NCBI GenBank assembly: GCA_017397605.1
Contig: JAFQII010000117.1
Coordinates: forward strand, 1-17,941
Reading direction: 5' to 3'
Length of the DNA stretch: 17,941 nucleotides
Source: Clostridia bacterium
Lineage (GTDB): Bacteria; Bacillota; Clostridia; Oscillospirales; CAG-382
In this document: positions 1-7,445 of the stretch, in pieces
Numbering within the stretch: the first letter of the stretch is position 1
Layout: each line of letters opens with the position of its first letter
Program-made: the position numbers and the translations under genes
The notes under the pieces: generated by a model
Database searches by the model: none
The model's input: only the letters and a program-made list of their open reading frames with translations
Told to the model about the DNA's origin: nothing

Positions 1-277
1 CGAGCGCGTCCAGCGCGAGCAAAAATCCCACGCCGACAAAAAATCCTGCGGCGGCGGGAATCCAGCCGACGGTGCCTTGCGCTTCCGCCAGCTCGATCGC
101 GGGGAGCAAGAGCGACCAAACCGACGCGGCAAGCATCACGCCTGCGGCAAACCCCGCCAATGCTTTTGCGGCAGAGGCGCGGGGCTCTTTTTTGAGCAAA
201 AACACCGCCGCCGCGCCCAGCGCCGTTCCGAAAAACGGGATCAAAATCCCGAGTGTAACCAATATATAGGTATTCAT
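1..277 (-). CDS. ZIP family divalent metal transporter, N-terminal part (runs off window)
   Basis: The first 92 codons of a membrane protein are visible; the rest lies beyond the left edge. The translation begins MNTYILVTLGILIPFFGTAL. A glycine/alanine-rich first membrane segment is followed by a lysine-containing loop (KKEPRAS), then GFAAGVMLAASVWSLLLPAIE, then a third hydrophobic segment. This order fits the ZIP (ZupT/GufA-like) family, which moves zinc, iron or manganese into the cytoplasm. The GFAAGVMLAA and LLPAIE stretches are what I rely on for family membership. The ATG at 277 lies directly after the T-tract of a long palindrome at 281-352. The only purine-rich ribosome-binding-like stretch (AAAGGAAC, about 294-301 on the minus strand) is about 17 nt away and partly inside that palindrome, so expression may be controlled through RNA structure. 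Substrate metal cannot be told from this fragment. Confidence 0.8.
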   Translation of the reverse strand, partial: MNTYILVTLGILIPFFGTALGAAAVFLLKKEPRASAAKALAGFAAGVMLAASVWSLLLPAIELAEAQGTVGWIPAAAGFFVGVGFLLALDAL

Positions 278-280
278 AAC

Positions 281-352
281 AAAAAACAGACCGTTCCTTT
301 CGCATCAAGTTCCTGTTTACAGAATATGCGAAATGAAAACGATCTGTTTTTT
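281..352 (-). terminator. Long imperfect palindrome: terminator or attenuator before the ZIP gene
   Basis: Positions 281-295 (AAAAAACAGACCGTT) are complementary to 338-352 (AACGATCTGTTTTTT). The single mismatch becomes a G-U pair in the minus-strand RNA. Nested inside, TTTCGCAT (298-305) pairs with ATGCGAAA (326-333). Read on the minus strand the structure ends in six Ts just 3 nt before the ZIP start codon. It could end the psd operon, attenuate the transporter gene, or be a mobile A/T-ended palindrome. The pairing is visible; the function is inferred. Confidence 0.6.
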
Positions 353-353
353 T

Positions 354-377
354 GTAGGGGCAGGCATTACCTGCCCG
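354..377. repeat. REP-like GGGCAGG hairpin
   Basis: GGGCAGG (358-364) and CCTGCCC (370-376) form a perfect 7-bp stem around the loop CATTA, preceded by TTTTTTTGTAGG on the plus strand. The form T-tract, GTAGGGGC, palindrome resembles short interspersed palindromes I know from Clostridia genomes. No U-tract follows on the minus strand, so it is not a classic terminator for the gene ending at 385. Only one copy is seen in this window. Confidence 0.5.
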
Positions 378-384
378 TTTGGCA

Positions 385-618
385 TCAGTCGTCCTTTTTC
401 TTGCAAGCAAAGATTGCGATCAAAGCGGTGGCGATTGCCAGGCCGAGTGCGATGCCTGCGATCAGAATGATCTGCTTTTTGCGCTTGGACGCCTGCGCGG
501 CCGCTTCTTCGTCGATCTCCTCGAGATCGTCGTCGTACATCAGCAGATCCTCGTCAAACAGCTCCTCGTCGAGTGCGTCGGTTTCGAGTTCGATGTCTTT
601 GCCAAATTCTTCCGTCAT
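385..618 (-). CDS. Small acidic C-terminally anchored membrane protein (unknown function)
   Basis: A 77-residue protein that I cannot assign to a named family. Residues 1-40 are very acidic (runs such as DEELFDEDLLMYDDDLEEIDEE). A basic hinge (SKRKKQ) follows, then one hydrophobic segment, IILIAGIALGLAIATALIAIFA, and a charged tail CKKKDD. This suggests a tail-anchored membrane protein with an acidic cytoplasmic domain. I chose the ATG at 618 because AAGGAG lies about 9 nt upstream; a longer in-frame extension would overlap the desulfurase gene and has an unlikely Arg-rich composition. It starts 17 nt after the cysteine desulfurase stop and is probably the last gene of the psd operon. No metal or enzyme motif is seen. 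Confidence 0.72.
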   Translation of the reverse strand: MTEEFGKDIELETDALDEELFDEDLLMYDDDLEEIDEEAAAQASKRKKQIILIAGIALGLAIATALIAIFACKKKDD

Positions 619-635
619 GGTGGTTTTCTCCTTTT

Positions 636-1709
636 TTATGATGATGTTTTTTGATTCAGTATGATAGCGAGCGCGCCGATCAGCGCGTCGAGATCGCTTT
701 GCACCGTGGTGCGTCCCATCGAAATGCGCAGACAGCTTTTTGCCTCCTGCCCCGTCATGCCGACCGCAAGCAACACGTGCGACGGCTCTTGCGAGACCGC
801 ATGGCATGCCGCGCCTGCGGATACGCAAATCCCATGCAGATCCAGCGCGTACAGCAACGCCTCCGCGTCACAGCCGGGAAAACGCACGTGCACGTGCGTT
901 GCAAGGGAAGGGGTGCGCTCCCACGGAATCCCGCCGAGCGCTTTGAGACGGGTGATCGCCTCTGCTTTCAATGCCTGCAGGCGTTTTGCCTCGCGTTCCA
1001 TGCCGCGTACCGACGCTTGCAATGCCGCCGCCGTGCCGCATGCCAAAAGGACGCTTTCCGTCCCTGCGCGCCTTCCGCGCTCCTGCATGCCGCCGCGCAT
1101 CAGCGGAAACAGCGGTGTGCCGTTTTTGACGTACAACGCTCCGATGCCCGCCGGACCGCCGAACTTGTGCGCCGACAGCGAAAGCAGGTCAAACGGCTCC
1201 TTTTGTAAATCAATCGGAACATGTCCGACCGCCTGCACCGCATCGGTGTGAAACACCGCATGCTTGCATAGGCTGCCGAGTTCTTTGATCGGCTGTAATG
1301 TACCGAGCTCGTTATTTGCATATTGCACCGAGACAAAATCGGTGTTTGCAATGCGTTCCTCCGCCGCTTGCAGATCGACCGTGCCGTCTTGTAACACGGG
1401 AATGATCGCCGCATCGGGGGCATTTTGCAAAACGGATGCGTGCTCAACCGCGCTGACTGCGACGCGTGTTCTGCCGTGCAAGGCAAGCGCGTTGGCTTCC
1501 GTACCGCCCGATACAAAGATCAGTTCGTCCTTTTCGCATCCCAGACAGTCGGCAACTGTTTTTCGGCTTTGCTCCAAAAGCGCACGCGCGGCAGTGCCAG
1601 CGCCGTGCACCGACGAAGGGTTGCCGATGCAGTTCATCGCCTCGCGCATGGCTTCTTTTGCTTCGTCACAAAGCGGCGCGGTTGCTGCATGATCAAGATA
1701 AACGCTCAT
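636..1709 (-). CDS. Cysteine desulfurase (NifS/IscS-like, class V aminotransferase)
   Basis: A 357-residue PLP enzyme that removes sulfur from cysteine, giving alanine and an enzyme persulfide for Fe-S clusters or thiolated cofactors. The N-terminus YLDHAAT and the block NPSSVHGAG are typical. GGTEANALAL (68-77) is the PLP phosphate region, EH at 89-90 the ring-stacking histidine, HTDAVQA (154-160) holds the PLP-binding Asp156, and SAHKFGGP (179-186) holds the Schiff-base Lys182. RRAGTES (213-219) and the persulfide Cys302 in SAGAACHA follow. The length is slightly below the usual 370-400 residues but all motifs are present. Its ATG overlaps the stop of the decarboxylase gene (ATGA), so the two are probably translationally coupled. 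No iscU-like scaffold gene is seen next to it, so its acceptor is unknown. Confidence 0.93.
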   Translation of the reverse strand: MSVYLDHAATAPLCDEAKEAMREAMNCIGNPSSVHGAGTAARALLEQSRKTVADCLGCEKDELIFVSGGTEANALALHGRTRVAVSAVEHASVLQNAPDAAIIPVLQDGTVDLQAAEERIANTDFVSVQYANNELGTLQPIKELGSLCKHAVFHTDAVQAVGHVPIDLQKEPFDLLSLSAHKFGGPAGIGALYVKNGTPLFPLMRGGMQERGRRAGTESVLLACGTAAALQASVRGMEREAKRLQALKAEAITRLKALGGIPWERTPSLATHVHVRFPGCDAEALLYALDLHGICVSAGAACHAVSQEPSHVLLAVGMTGQEAKSCLRISMGRTTVQSDLDALIGALAIILNQKTSS

Positions 1710-2557
1710 GCTTTTTTGCCCACCGTTTCACCCGTGCGGACGTAGGTTTCGATGCCATGGCTGCTGTTTTGCAGCAAGTCGGCGTCGGGCGTCACCGCGC
1801 CTTGTTCGGTCAGAATCACGACCGTCGAGCCGCCGTAGGCAAAATAGCCCTTTTCCTCCCCGCGCACAAATGCCGTTTTGCGGTGATTGCAGATACGTCC
1901 GACCAGCATTGCGCCGACCTCGATATACGCGACCGTGCCGAAATGCTCCGTTTCCAGCATCGAGACTTCGCGGCAATTGCGGTGGAACACGGGCAGTTCC
2001 TCAAGTGCGATCGGATTGACCGTGTGGAATGTGCCTTTGATAAACTTATGCGTCAGCAGCCTGCCCCCGTCGGGAAACGCGTAGCGGTGGTAGTCCTCTA
2101 CCGAAAGGCGGAATACAAATGCATATCCGCCGTCAAAACGGTCGGTGTCCTCCCGCAACAGCTCGCGCACCGTGTAAGGCGCTTGCTTGATGTGCATGAC
2201 CGTACCGCCGTCGATTGGCAAGACCGTCAGCTTGGAGTCGGCAGGGGAACAAAAATCGCGTTCGTCAGCCGAAAACGGAAACAGCGATGTCTCTCTTGTG
2301 CGCGTAAACAAAGCGTTGTAGCTGTCAAACGCCGTCTGCGCCACGCCCGTCATGTCGACGGCGTTTTTGCGCAGTGCTTTTTTTGCATGCCCTCTCGAAA
2401 GCGAGCTGTCCATGTACGCGCCGACGAGTACGGATACCCATCTCGCGCGGATCAGACGCAAAAAGATGCGTCCGGGAAATGTACGGTACAAAAAGGACAA
2501 CAGCCCCGTCGGTGTGCCCGAAGAGGGAATTTCGTTGCCCAAACGGTCCTTGACCAT
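1706..2557 (-). CDS. psd: Phosphatidylserine decarboxylase proenzyme
   Basis: A 283-residue proenzyme that decarboxylates phosphatidylserine to phosphatidylethanolamine at the membrane. The key motif is YFAYGGSTVVIL: self-cleavage between Gly243 and Ser244 would give a pyruvoyl group on the small alpha chain of about 40 residues. Asp107 in SPADSKL and His157 in VEDYHRY fit the other members of the autocatalytic triad known in the family. FHTVNPIAL (177-185) is also typical. The reading frame stays open much further upstream, but the ATG at 2557 has a strong AAAGGAGG 9 nt before it and a consensus promoter behind it, and the residues above it have no family match. It is the first gene of the operon and overlaps the next start by 4 nt. 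The proenzyme looks intact. Confidence 0.92.
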   Translation of the reverse strand: MVKDRLGNEIPSSGTPTGLLSFLYRTFPGRIFLRLIRARWVSVLVGAYMDSSLSRGHAKKALRKNAVDMTGVAQTAFDSYNALFTRTRETSLFPFSADERDFCSPADSKLTVLPIDGGTVMHIKQAPYTVRELLREDTDRFDGGYAFVFRLSVEDYHRYAFPDGGRLLTHKFIKGTFHTVNPIALEELPVFHRNCREVSMLETEHFGTVAYIEVGAMLVGRICNHRKTAFVRGEEKGYFAYGGSTVVILTEQGAVTPDADLLQNSSHGIETYVRTGETVGKKA

Positions 2558-2587
2558 GCCCAAACGCCTCCTTTCCTGCTTGTTTTC

Positions 2588-2616
2588 ATTATATCGTATC
2601 CCGTCGAAAATGTCAA
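2588..2616 (-). promoter_or_regulatory. Consensus sigma-A promoter of the psd operon
   Basis: On the minus strand TTGACA (2611-2616) is followed after exactly 17 bp by TATAAT (2588-2593), a perfect match to the housekeeping consensus. It lies about 30 nt upstream of the psd start codon and is back to back with the pgeF promoter. Confidence 0.88.
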
Positions 2617-2626
2617 GAAAAATCTC

Positions 2627-2655
2627 TTGCATTTCACGGCATTCTTTGATATAAT
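2627..2655 (+). promoter_or_regulatory. Sigma-A promoter of the pgeF-sbcDC operon
   Basis: TTGCAT (2627-2632), 17-bp spacer, TATAAT (2650-2655). The -35 box is only 10 bp from the -35 box of the opposite-facing psd promoter, so both polymerases would compete for the same region. Confidence 0.85.
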
Positions 2656-2686
2656 AATACTGATAAAGTATATGGAGTGAATGTGC

Positions 2687-3490
2687 ATGTGGAACAGACA
2701 TCAAAACGGTGAGGTTTGGTATACGTCTCCCTTGTTGGACAGCGCGGGCGTACGGCATTTGTTTGCCACGCGCATCGGCGGTGTAAGCGAAGGATGCTTT
2801 GGCGGGTGGAATTTTGCCGCGGGCGTCGGAAACGTGACCGACAGCGAGCAAAACGTGCTTGCCAACTACGAGATCGCCGCAGACAAATTCGGCCTGCACG
2901 CGTCGGATGTTTGCCGCTCCTATCAGGCGCACACCGATTTTGTGATGACGGTCGATGACACGCACCGCGGTGTGGGCACGGTGCTGCCCAAGTTTCCGTT
3001 CGGCGTGGACGGACTGGTGTCCGCGACAGAAAACCTGCTGCTGTCCGTGCGGAGCGCGGACTGCGTGCCGATTTTGCTGTATGATCCCGTGCAAAAGGTC
3101 TGCTCCGCCGTACACGCGGGCTGGCGCGGAACGGTCGGCGGGATCGCCGCCAATGCCGTACTGGAGATGCAAAAGCATGGGTGCAAAGCCGCGGATATTC
3201 TGGCGGCTATCGGCCCTTGCATCGGCGTGTGCTGTTATGAGGTCGGCACAGAGGTGTACGACGCGTTTTTGCAGGTGGATGCCTGCTTTGCGTCCTGTTT
3301 TGTTCCGCACGGTGACCGTTATTTGCTGGATCTGACGCGGGCAAACACGTTGTTTTTGACGCGTGCGGGCGTGGCGGAACACCATATCGACGCATGCGGC
3401 ATGTGTACGCGCTGTGACGAAACGGAGTGGTTCTCCCACCGCCGTATGGGCGCAAACCGCGGCACGATGAGTGCTTTTATTACGGTATAA
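2687..3490 (+). CDS. pgeF: Peptidoglycan editing factor PgeF (YfiH/LACC1 multicopper-like family)
   Basis: A 267-residue member of the family once called polyphenol oxidase or DUF152. PgeF is known to remove wrongly incorporated amino acids from peptidoglycan stem peptides; relatives act on purine nucleosides. Visible family blocks are HLFATRIGGVS (24-34), SYQAHTDFV (78-86), SADCVPILLYDP (123-134), AVHAGWRGTVGGI (141-153), IGPCIGVCCYEVG (175-187), DLTRAN (215-220) and the end CTRCDETEWFSHRRMGANRG. The expected metal ligands are His82, Cys126 and His143, all present. An ATG at 2681 is also in frame but is only 3 nt from GGAG (2674-2677); the ATG at 2687 is 9 nt from it and is preferred. It heads the long plus-strand operon. 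Confidence 0.93.
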   Translation: MWNRHQNGEVWYTSPLLDSAGVRHLFATRIGGVSEGCFGGWNFAAGVGNVTDSEQNVLANYEIAADKFGLHASDVCRSYQAHTDFVMTVDDTHRGVGTVLPKFPFGVDGLVSATENLLLSVRSADCVPILLYDPVQKVCSAVHAGWRGTVGGIAANAVLEMQKHGCKAADILAAIGPCIGVCCYEVGTEVYDAFLQVDACFASCFVPHGDRYLLDLTRANTLFLTRAGVAEHHIDACGMCTRCDETEWFSHRRMGANRGTMSAFITV

Positions 3491-3507
3491 ACAAAAGGAT
3501 TTTTGAT

Positions 3508-4611
3508 ATGATACGAATTTTGCATTTTGCGGATCTGCATCTGGATTCGCCGTTTTCCCTGCGTTCCGTGCGCGAGGCGGAACGAAGACGCACCGAGCTT
3601 CGGAGCGATCTTTCGTCGATTATGATGTACATCCGCGCGCAAAAGGTCGATATTTGTCTGATTGCGGGCGACTTGTTTGACGGCGAGTCCGTTACGCCCG
3701 AGACGCGCGCGCTGTTGGAGCGCGAGCTGTCCTCCTGCCCGTCCTGCCGTTTCTTTATTTCTCCCGGAAACCACGACCCGCTGACGGAGGGCTCGCCCTA
3801 CAAGGTGATGAATCTGCCAGAAAACGTGCACGTCTTTTCGCCCCAAAAAAGTGCCGTCCGTCTGGACGATCTCGGCGTGGACGTCTACGGCTTTGCGTTT
3901 GACGGCAAAAACGACCGAAACAATCCGCTAAAAGGCTATCCCGCGCTTGACGAAACGCGCATCAACCTGCTTTGCTGTCACGGAGATCTGGACGGCGGTG
4001 CGGAGTCGCCTTACGGCGCTTTTACGCGCGCAGACATCGCGTCAAGCGGCTTTGATTACGTCGCGCTGGGACATATCCACAAGGGAACGGGCCTGCAATG
4101 CGAAAACGGCGTGTACTGGGCGTATCCCGGCTGTGTCGAGGGACGCGGCTTTGACGAAACGGGCGAAAAGGGCGTGCTGTTCGGCGCGGTCGAAAAGGGC
4201 AACGCCGCGATGAAATTCATCCGCATCGCCAAGCGCCGTTACGAGATCGTTTCCGTCGACGTCACGGGCATGGAACGCATGCAGGCGTTGGAGACGATGC
4301 GCGAGACGGCAAGGCATTACGGCGAGGATACGGTATTGCGCTTTGTGCTGTGCGGGGAGACAAAAAAAGGCTTTGTCTTCTTGCCCGAGGAGTTTGAGGG
4401 CGCGGGATACCCGCAGTCCGTCGAGCTTGTCGACCAAACGGTGCTCGCTCCCGATTTTACGGAGCTGGAGCAAAACGGAACGCTTGCAGGCGTGTTTTAC
4501 CGCCTGATGCGCGACAAGATCGCGCGGGGCGAAGCGAGCGAGGACGCGCTCAAATACGGCTTGCTTGCGCTGGATGACCGCAACGTCGCGGATTTCAGTA
4601 TGGAGGTTTAA
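3508..4611 (+). CDS. SbcD/YhaO-like metallophosphoesterase, DNA repair exonuclease subunit
   Basis: A 367-residue calcineurin-like nuclease subunit of the Mre11/SbcD type that would process DNA ends with the ATPase encoded next. Metal-binding motifs are in the family order: DLH with Asp9 and His11, GDLFD with Asp55, GNHDP with Asn88 and His89, CHGD with His158, and GHIH with His189 and His191. The remaining C-terminal 150 residues form the capping/partner-binding part. The frame stays open upstream, but the ATG at 3508 follows AAGGA by 8 nt and begins MIRILHFADLHLDSPF, the normal family start. It begins 17 nt after pgeF and ends 9 nt before the ATPase gene. The size and sequence style are closer to Bacillus YhaO than to E. 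coli SbcD. Confidence 0.9.
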   Translation: MIRILHFADLHLDSPFSLRSVREAERRRTELRSDLSSIMMYIRAQKVDICLIAGDLFDGESVTPETRALLERELSSCPSCRFFISPGNHDPLTEGSPYKVMNLPENVHVFSPQKSAVRLDDLGVDVYGFAFDGKNDRNNPLKGYPALDETRINLLCCHGDLDGGAESPYGAFTRADIASSGFDYVALGHIHKGTGLQCENGVYWAYPGCVEGRGFDETGEKGVLFGAVEKGNAAMKFIRIAKRRYEIVSVDVTGMERMQALETMRETARHYGEDTVLRFVLCGETKKGFVFLPEEFEGAGYPQSVELVDQTVLAPDFTELEQNGTLAGVFYRLMRDKIARGEASEDALKYGLLALDDRNVADFSMEV

Positions 4612-4620
4612 GGAAAGACT

Positions 4621-6699
4621 ATGGATTGCAGAATCGACCGTATTGAGATCGTTTCGTTTGGCAAGCTGCAAAACCGCGTCATCGAGCCGAAAGACGGCTT
4701 AAACGTGCTGACTGCCCCCAACGAAAGCGGCAAAAGCACCCTCGCGGCATTTTTGCGCTTTGTGCTGTACGGCTTTACCGACGGACGCAAAAAAGAATTA
4801 TTTGAAAACGACAAAAAATTATATACCCCGTGGGACACGCCCAAATGCGAGGGCAGTGTCACCGTCACGCGCGGAGACAGACAGTACCGCGCGTACCGAA
4901 GCGTCACGGGCAACAAGGAGATCTGCACGCTTACCGACGTTTCCACGGGACGTCAGCTGCCCGATGCGGGCGCGCCCGGACTTTGGCTGTTCGGCGTGGG
5001 TGAGGACGTGTTCGGCAGAACGCTGTTTTTCAAGCAGCTTACACTTCCGTCGGGCAAGGACGGTGTGATGGCGGAGCAATTGCAGAACATCGCCGTTTCC
5101 GCCGACGAGCAGGTCGGCTCCCGCAAGGCGATCGACCGCCTGACCAAGGCAAAAAACGAGCTCAAGGGCAGAGCGGGGAGCGGTATCATTCCGACCTTGG
5201 AAAAAGAAATGATCCGTCTCGAGCACGCGCTTGCCGAAGCAAAAAACGAGCGTGACGAGATCGACACCCTCCGCGCCGAGCATCAAAAACAGCAAAAGGT
5301 GCTTGCGGACAACGCCGATTCGCAGGAGCGTGTCCGTGACGAACTGCAAAACCTCGCACGCTTTGAAGCATCTGCCAAGCTTGCACAGCTTGACGCGCTC
5401 CGTGCCGAACGTGACAACGCCAAAGCGGCGTACGAAACCGCAAAGACCGCCTGCAAGGGCGCAACCCCCGACGCACTGCACGATCTGCAGGCATCTTACA
5501 ACGCTTACGAAAAAGCGTTTGCAAAAGCCGAGGCGGCGCAGGATGCCGTGCAAAACGCGCCCCGCTTTGACGCAGGAGAGACGAATGTGAAAAAAGCGGG
5601 CAAGGGTCTGATGATCGCAGGCATCGCTTTGCTGGTGTTGAGCATCGTGTTGGCGGTGATATTCCTGCCTGCCGGCATCGCATTGGCGGCGGCGGGCTTG
5701 CTCTGTACCGTTTTGGGCTTGACCAAAAACAGCAAGCAAGCCAAAGCGTCGCAAGTTGAACAGCAAACAATGCGCCAAGCCGCCATGGACAAGCAAAACG
5801 CGTTGGAAACGGCGTACGAGCTTGCAAAAACGCAGGCGGAGGCATGCAGACAGACACTGTCGGAGGGGCTCTTGCCGTTTGATATTCCGCTTGACGAAAA
5901 CACTTCCCGCGCGATATATGACCTGCAAAACGCCTGCCACGAGGCGGACCGCCTGCTTGCGGCGGCGGAGAGTGCCTCCCGCGCGTATGAGATTGCATCA
6001 AGCGGCGTGGATATGGACGCACTGCGCGCGCTTGCGCAGGGGGCGGCAGAACCGATCAGAAGCCGCTCTGCGGTAGAAGTGGAACAGCGCTTTTTGGCAG
6101 ATCAGGCGCGTATGGTCGGCGAAAAAGCCAACCAAATCGCAAACCGCATCGCCGCGATCGAGGGACGCGCGTCCGACCCCGCCGTGCTGGAAGGCAAGTA
6201 CGGCGCCGTCAGCCGTTCGCTGGACGCGGCAAAACAGAAATACGACGCATACGAGGCGGCACGCGCGGGCATCGAAGAAGCCGCCGATGAAATGAAACGC
6301 ATGGTCGCGCCCCGTTTGGGCGAGATCGCGGGCAAATATTTTGCCGCCGCGACGGGCGGTGACTACAGCGGCATGGAGGTTGACACGCGTCTTGCCATGA
6401 CGTTTGAAGACAAGGACGGCATCGTCCGCGAGATCGACTATCTCTCCGCGGGTGCACGCGACGTCGCGTATCTGTCTCTGCGTCTTGCGCTCGCACAGCT
6501 TCTTTACGGCGGGTACGGCATGCCGTTTGTGTGGGACGACGCGTTCGGAAGACTGGACGACGTGAGACTGACGCACGTTCTGCGCACGCTGTACGCCGCA
6601 TCGCAAAAGCATCAGACGCTCTTGCTTTGCTGTACCGACAGGGAAGAGACCTTGCTTGCAAAAGAAAACCTGCCGTATACTTCGATCAATTTGGGGTAA
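4621..6699 (+). CDS. SbcC/YhaN-like SMC-type ATPase with a membrane hairpin in the coiled coil
   Basis: A 692-residue Rad50/SbcC-like ATPase. Residues 1-150 form the N-terminal ATPase half with Walker A APNESGKST (32-40). Residues about 165-320 and 375-560 are Ala/Lys/Glu-rich coiled-coil arms. Between them, about 328-368 holds two hydrophobic segments (GLMIAGIALLVLSIVLAVIF and AGIALAAAGLLCTVLGL) where a hook or hinge would otherwise be. The C-terminal half has signature LSAGARD (608-614) and Walker B MPFVWDDAF (634-642), with the D639-D640 pair rather than the usual D-E. The membrane hairpin is a feature I associate with YhaN-type proteins. AAGGAAAG precedes the ATG. The protein is much shorter than E. 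coli SbcC (about 1000 residues) and than YhaN as I recall it, so the arms are short. It would anchor DNA end processing at the membrane. Confidence 0.88.
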   Translation: MDCRIDRIEIVSFGKLQNRVIEPKDGLNVLTAPNESGKSTLAAFLRFVLYGFTDGRKKELFENDKKLYTPWDTPKCEGSVTVTRGDRQYRAYRSVTGNKEICTLTDVSTGRQLPDAGAPGLWLFGVGEDVFGRTLFFKQLTLPSGKDGVMAEQLQNIAVSADEQVGSRKAIDRLTKAKNELKGRAGSGIIPTLEKEMIRLEHALAEAKNERDEIDTLRAEHQKQQKVLADNADSQERVRDELQNLARFEASAKLAQLDALRAERDNAKAAYETAKTACKGATPDALHDLQASYNAYEKAFAKAEAAQDAVQNAPRFDAGETNVKKAGKGLMIAGIALLVLSIVLAVIFLPAGIALAAAGLLCTVLGLTKNSKQAKASQVEQQTMRQAAMDKQNALETAYELAKTQAEACRQTLSEGLLPFDIPLDENTSRAIYDLQNACHEADRLLAAAESASRAYEIASSGVDMDALRALAQGAAEPIRSRSAVEVEQRFLADQARMVGEKANQIANRIAAIEGRASDPAVLEGKYGAVSRSLDAAKQKYDAYEAARAGIEEAADEMKRMVAPRLGEIAGKYFAAATGGDYSGMEVDTRLAMTFEDKDGIVREIDYLSAGARDVAYLSLRLALAQLLYGGYGMPFVWDDAFGRLDDVRLTHVLRTLYAASQKHQTLLLCCTDREETLLAKENLPYTSINLG

Positions 6700-6705
6700 C
6701 GCTTT

Positions 6706-7035
6706 ATGAAAGCAAAAAGAATCGCATCCACCGTTTGTTTTGTACTTTCGTGCGTCCTGCTCGCCGCGTTTTTGACCGTGTTCGTGCTGTTTTTGGTGCA
6801 GACCTCGCAAACAGCACCCTCGTTTGCGGAGGCGGCAAAAAACATCCTGCTGTTTTTGATCCGCGTCGCCTATACGGTCTTCTTTCTGGCGATCGGTATC
6901 GCGTTTGCGGGCGTGGCAATCAAGCTGTCGCAGAGCATTCGCATGCAAAAACACGCCAAGCGCTTGTTTGTCGCGGAAATGATCCTGTTTTTTGTGATGG
7001 CAGGCATCATTGCGACCATGTATGTAGTTGTTTAG
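6706..7035 (+). CDS. Small three-segment membrane protein (unknown), first of three
   Basis: A 109-residue hydrophobic protein of no recognised family. Three membrane segments are visible at about residues 8-31, 46-74 and 88-109, with short Lys/Arg-containing ends (MKAKR; MQKHAKR). It starts 6 nt after the stop of the SbcC-like ATPase, with only a weak GGGGT upstream, so it is in the same transcript and probably relies on coupled translation. No catalytic or binding residues stand out. The two genes that follow also encode small membrane proteins of similar size. Confidence 0.75.
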   Translation: MKAKRIASTVCFVLSCVLLAAFLTVFVLFLVQTSQTAPSFAEAAKNILLFLIRVAYTVFFLAIGIAFAGVAIKLSQSIRMQKHAKRLFVAEMILFFVMAGIIATMYVVV

Positions 7036-7059
7036 AGTGAAGTCAAAGGAGGGATCTTT

Positions 7060-7419
7060 ATGACAAATCAAAAAAAGGCAGTTGTCTGTCTGATCGTATC
7101 GCTTGCTTGTGTATGTCTGCTGATTTTGCTCAATGTGTCTATCCTGACCAGAGAAACTCCCGAAATGGGCGACTCGCCGTTTGTCGGATTGGGCATATAT
7201 ATGTATGGTTTTGTGACGTATCTTGAGTATTTTTTCGGAACAGTGCTTTGCACGGTCACGGGGGCTTTGTGCGCTTTGTTTGCATGCTTCAAAACGCAAA
7301 AGATTGCAATCCGTGTGACGGGCGTGATTGCGGCGGTGGTACACGCGGGTTGTTTGGTGGGCTTTTTGGTGATTTACAGGGATACCGTTTGGTTTCTTTT
7401 GCAAATAATGTTTTGGTAG
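7060..7419 (+). CDS. Small membrane protein (unknown), second of three
   Basis: A 119-residue membrane protein with hydrophobic segments at about residues 7-28, 45-77 and 83-117 and a short extracytoplasmic-like loop ETPEMGDSPF after the first. AAAGGAGGG lies 7 nt before the ATG, so it is well translated. The last 60 residues share a spaced pattern with the next gene: a GAL(C)AL-type segment, a Lys, then GV..A..H.G.LV.F.V.Y. This suggests that the two arose by duplication. No named family recognised. Confidence 0.78.
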   Translation: MTNQKKAVVCLIVSLACVCLLILLNVSILTRETPEMGDSPFVGLGIYMYGFVTYLEYFFGTVLCTVTGALCALFACFKTQKIAIRVTGVIAAVVHAGCLVGFLVIYRDTVWFLLQIMFW

Positions 7420-7445
7420 GTTGATTCAAATCGGGAGGGAATACC

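Noticed and set aside
1466..2680. Long plus-strand open frame (404 codons) over the psd and desulfurase genes
   Set aside because: It is antisense to two genes with complete catalytic motifs, its translation is Arg/Ala/His-rich with no domain, and it has no ribosome binding site. Long mirror frames are common in GC-rich coding DNA.
2558..3439. Upstream extension of the psd frame
   Set aside because: The added residues are antisense to pgeF and cross the psd promoter; the ATG at 2557 has a strong ribosome binding site.
5998..7404. Long minus-strand open frame (468 codons) opposite the ATPase and small membrane genes
   Set aside because: Composition (His, Gln, Arg, Cys rich) is that of an antisense frame, it spans three real genes, and no start signal is seen.
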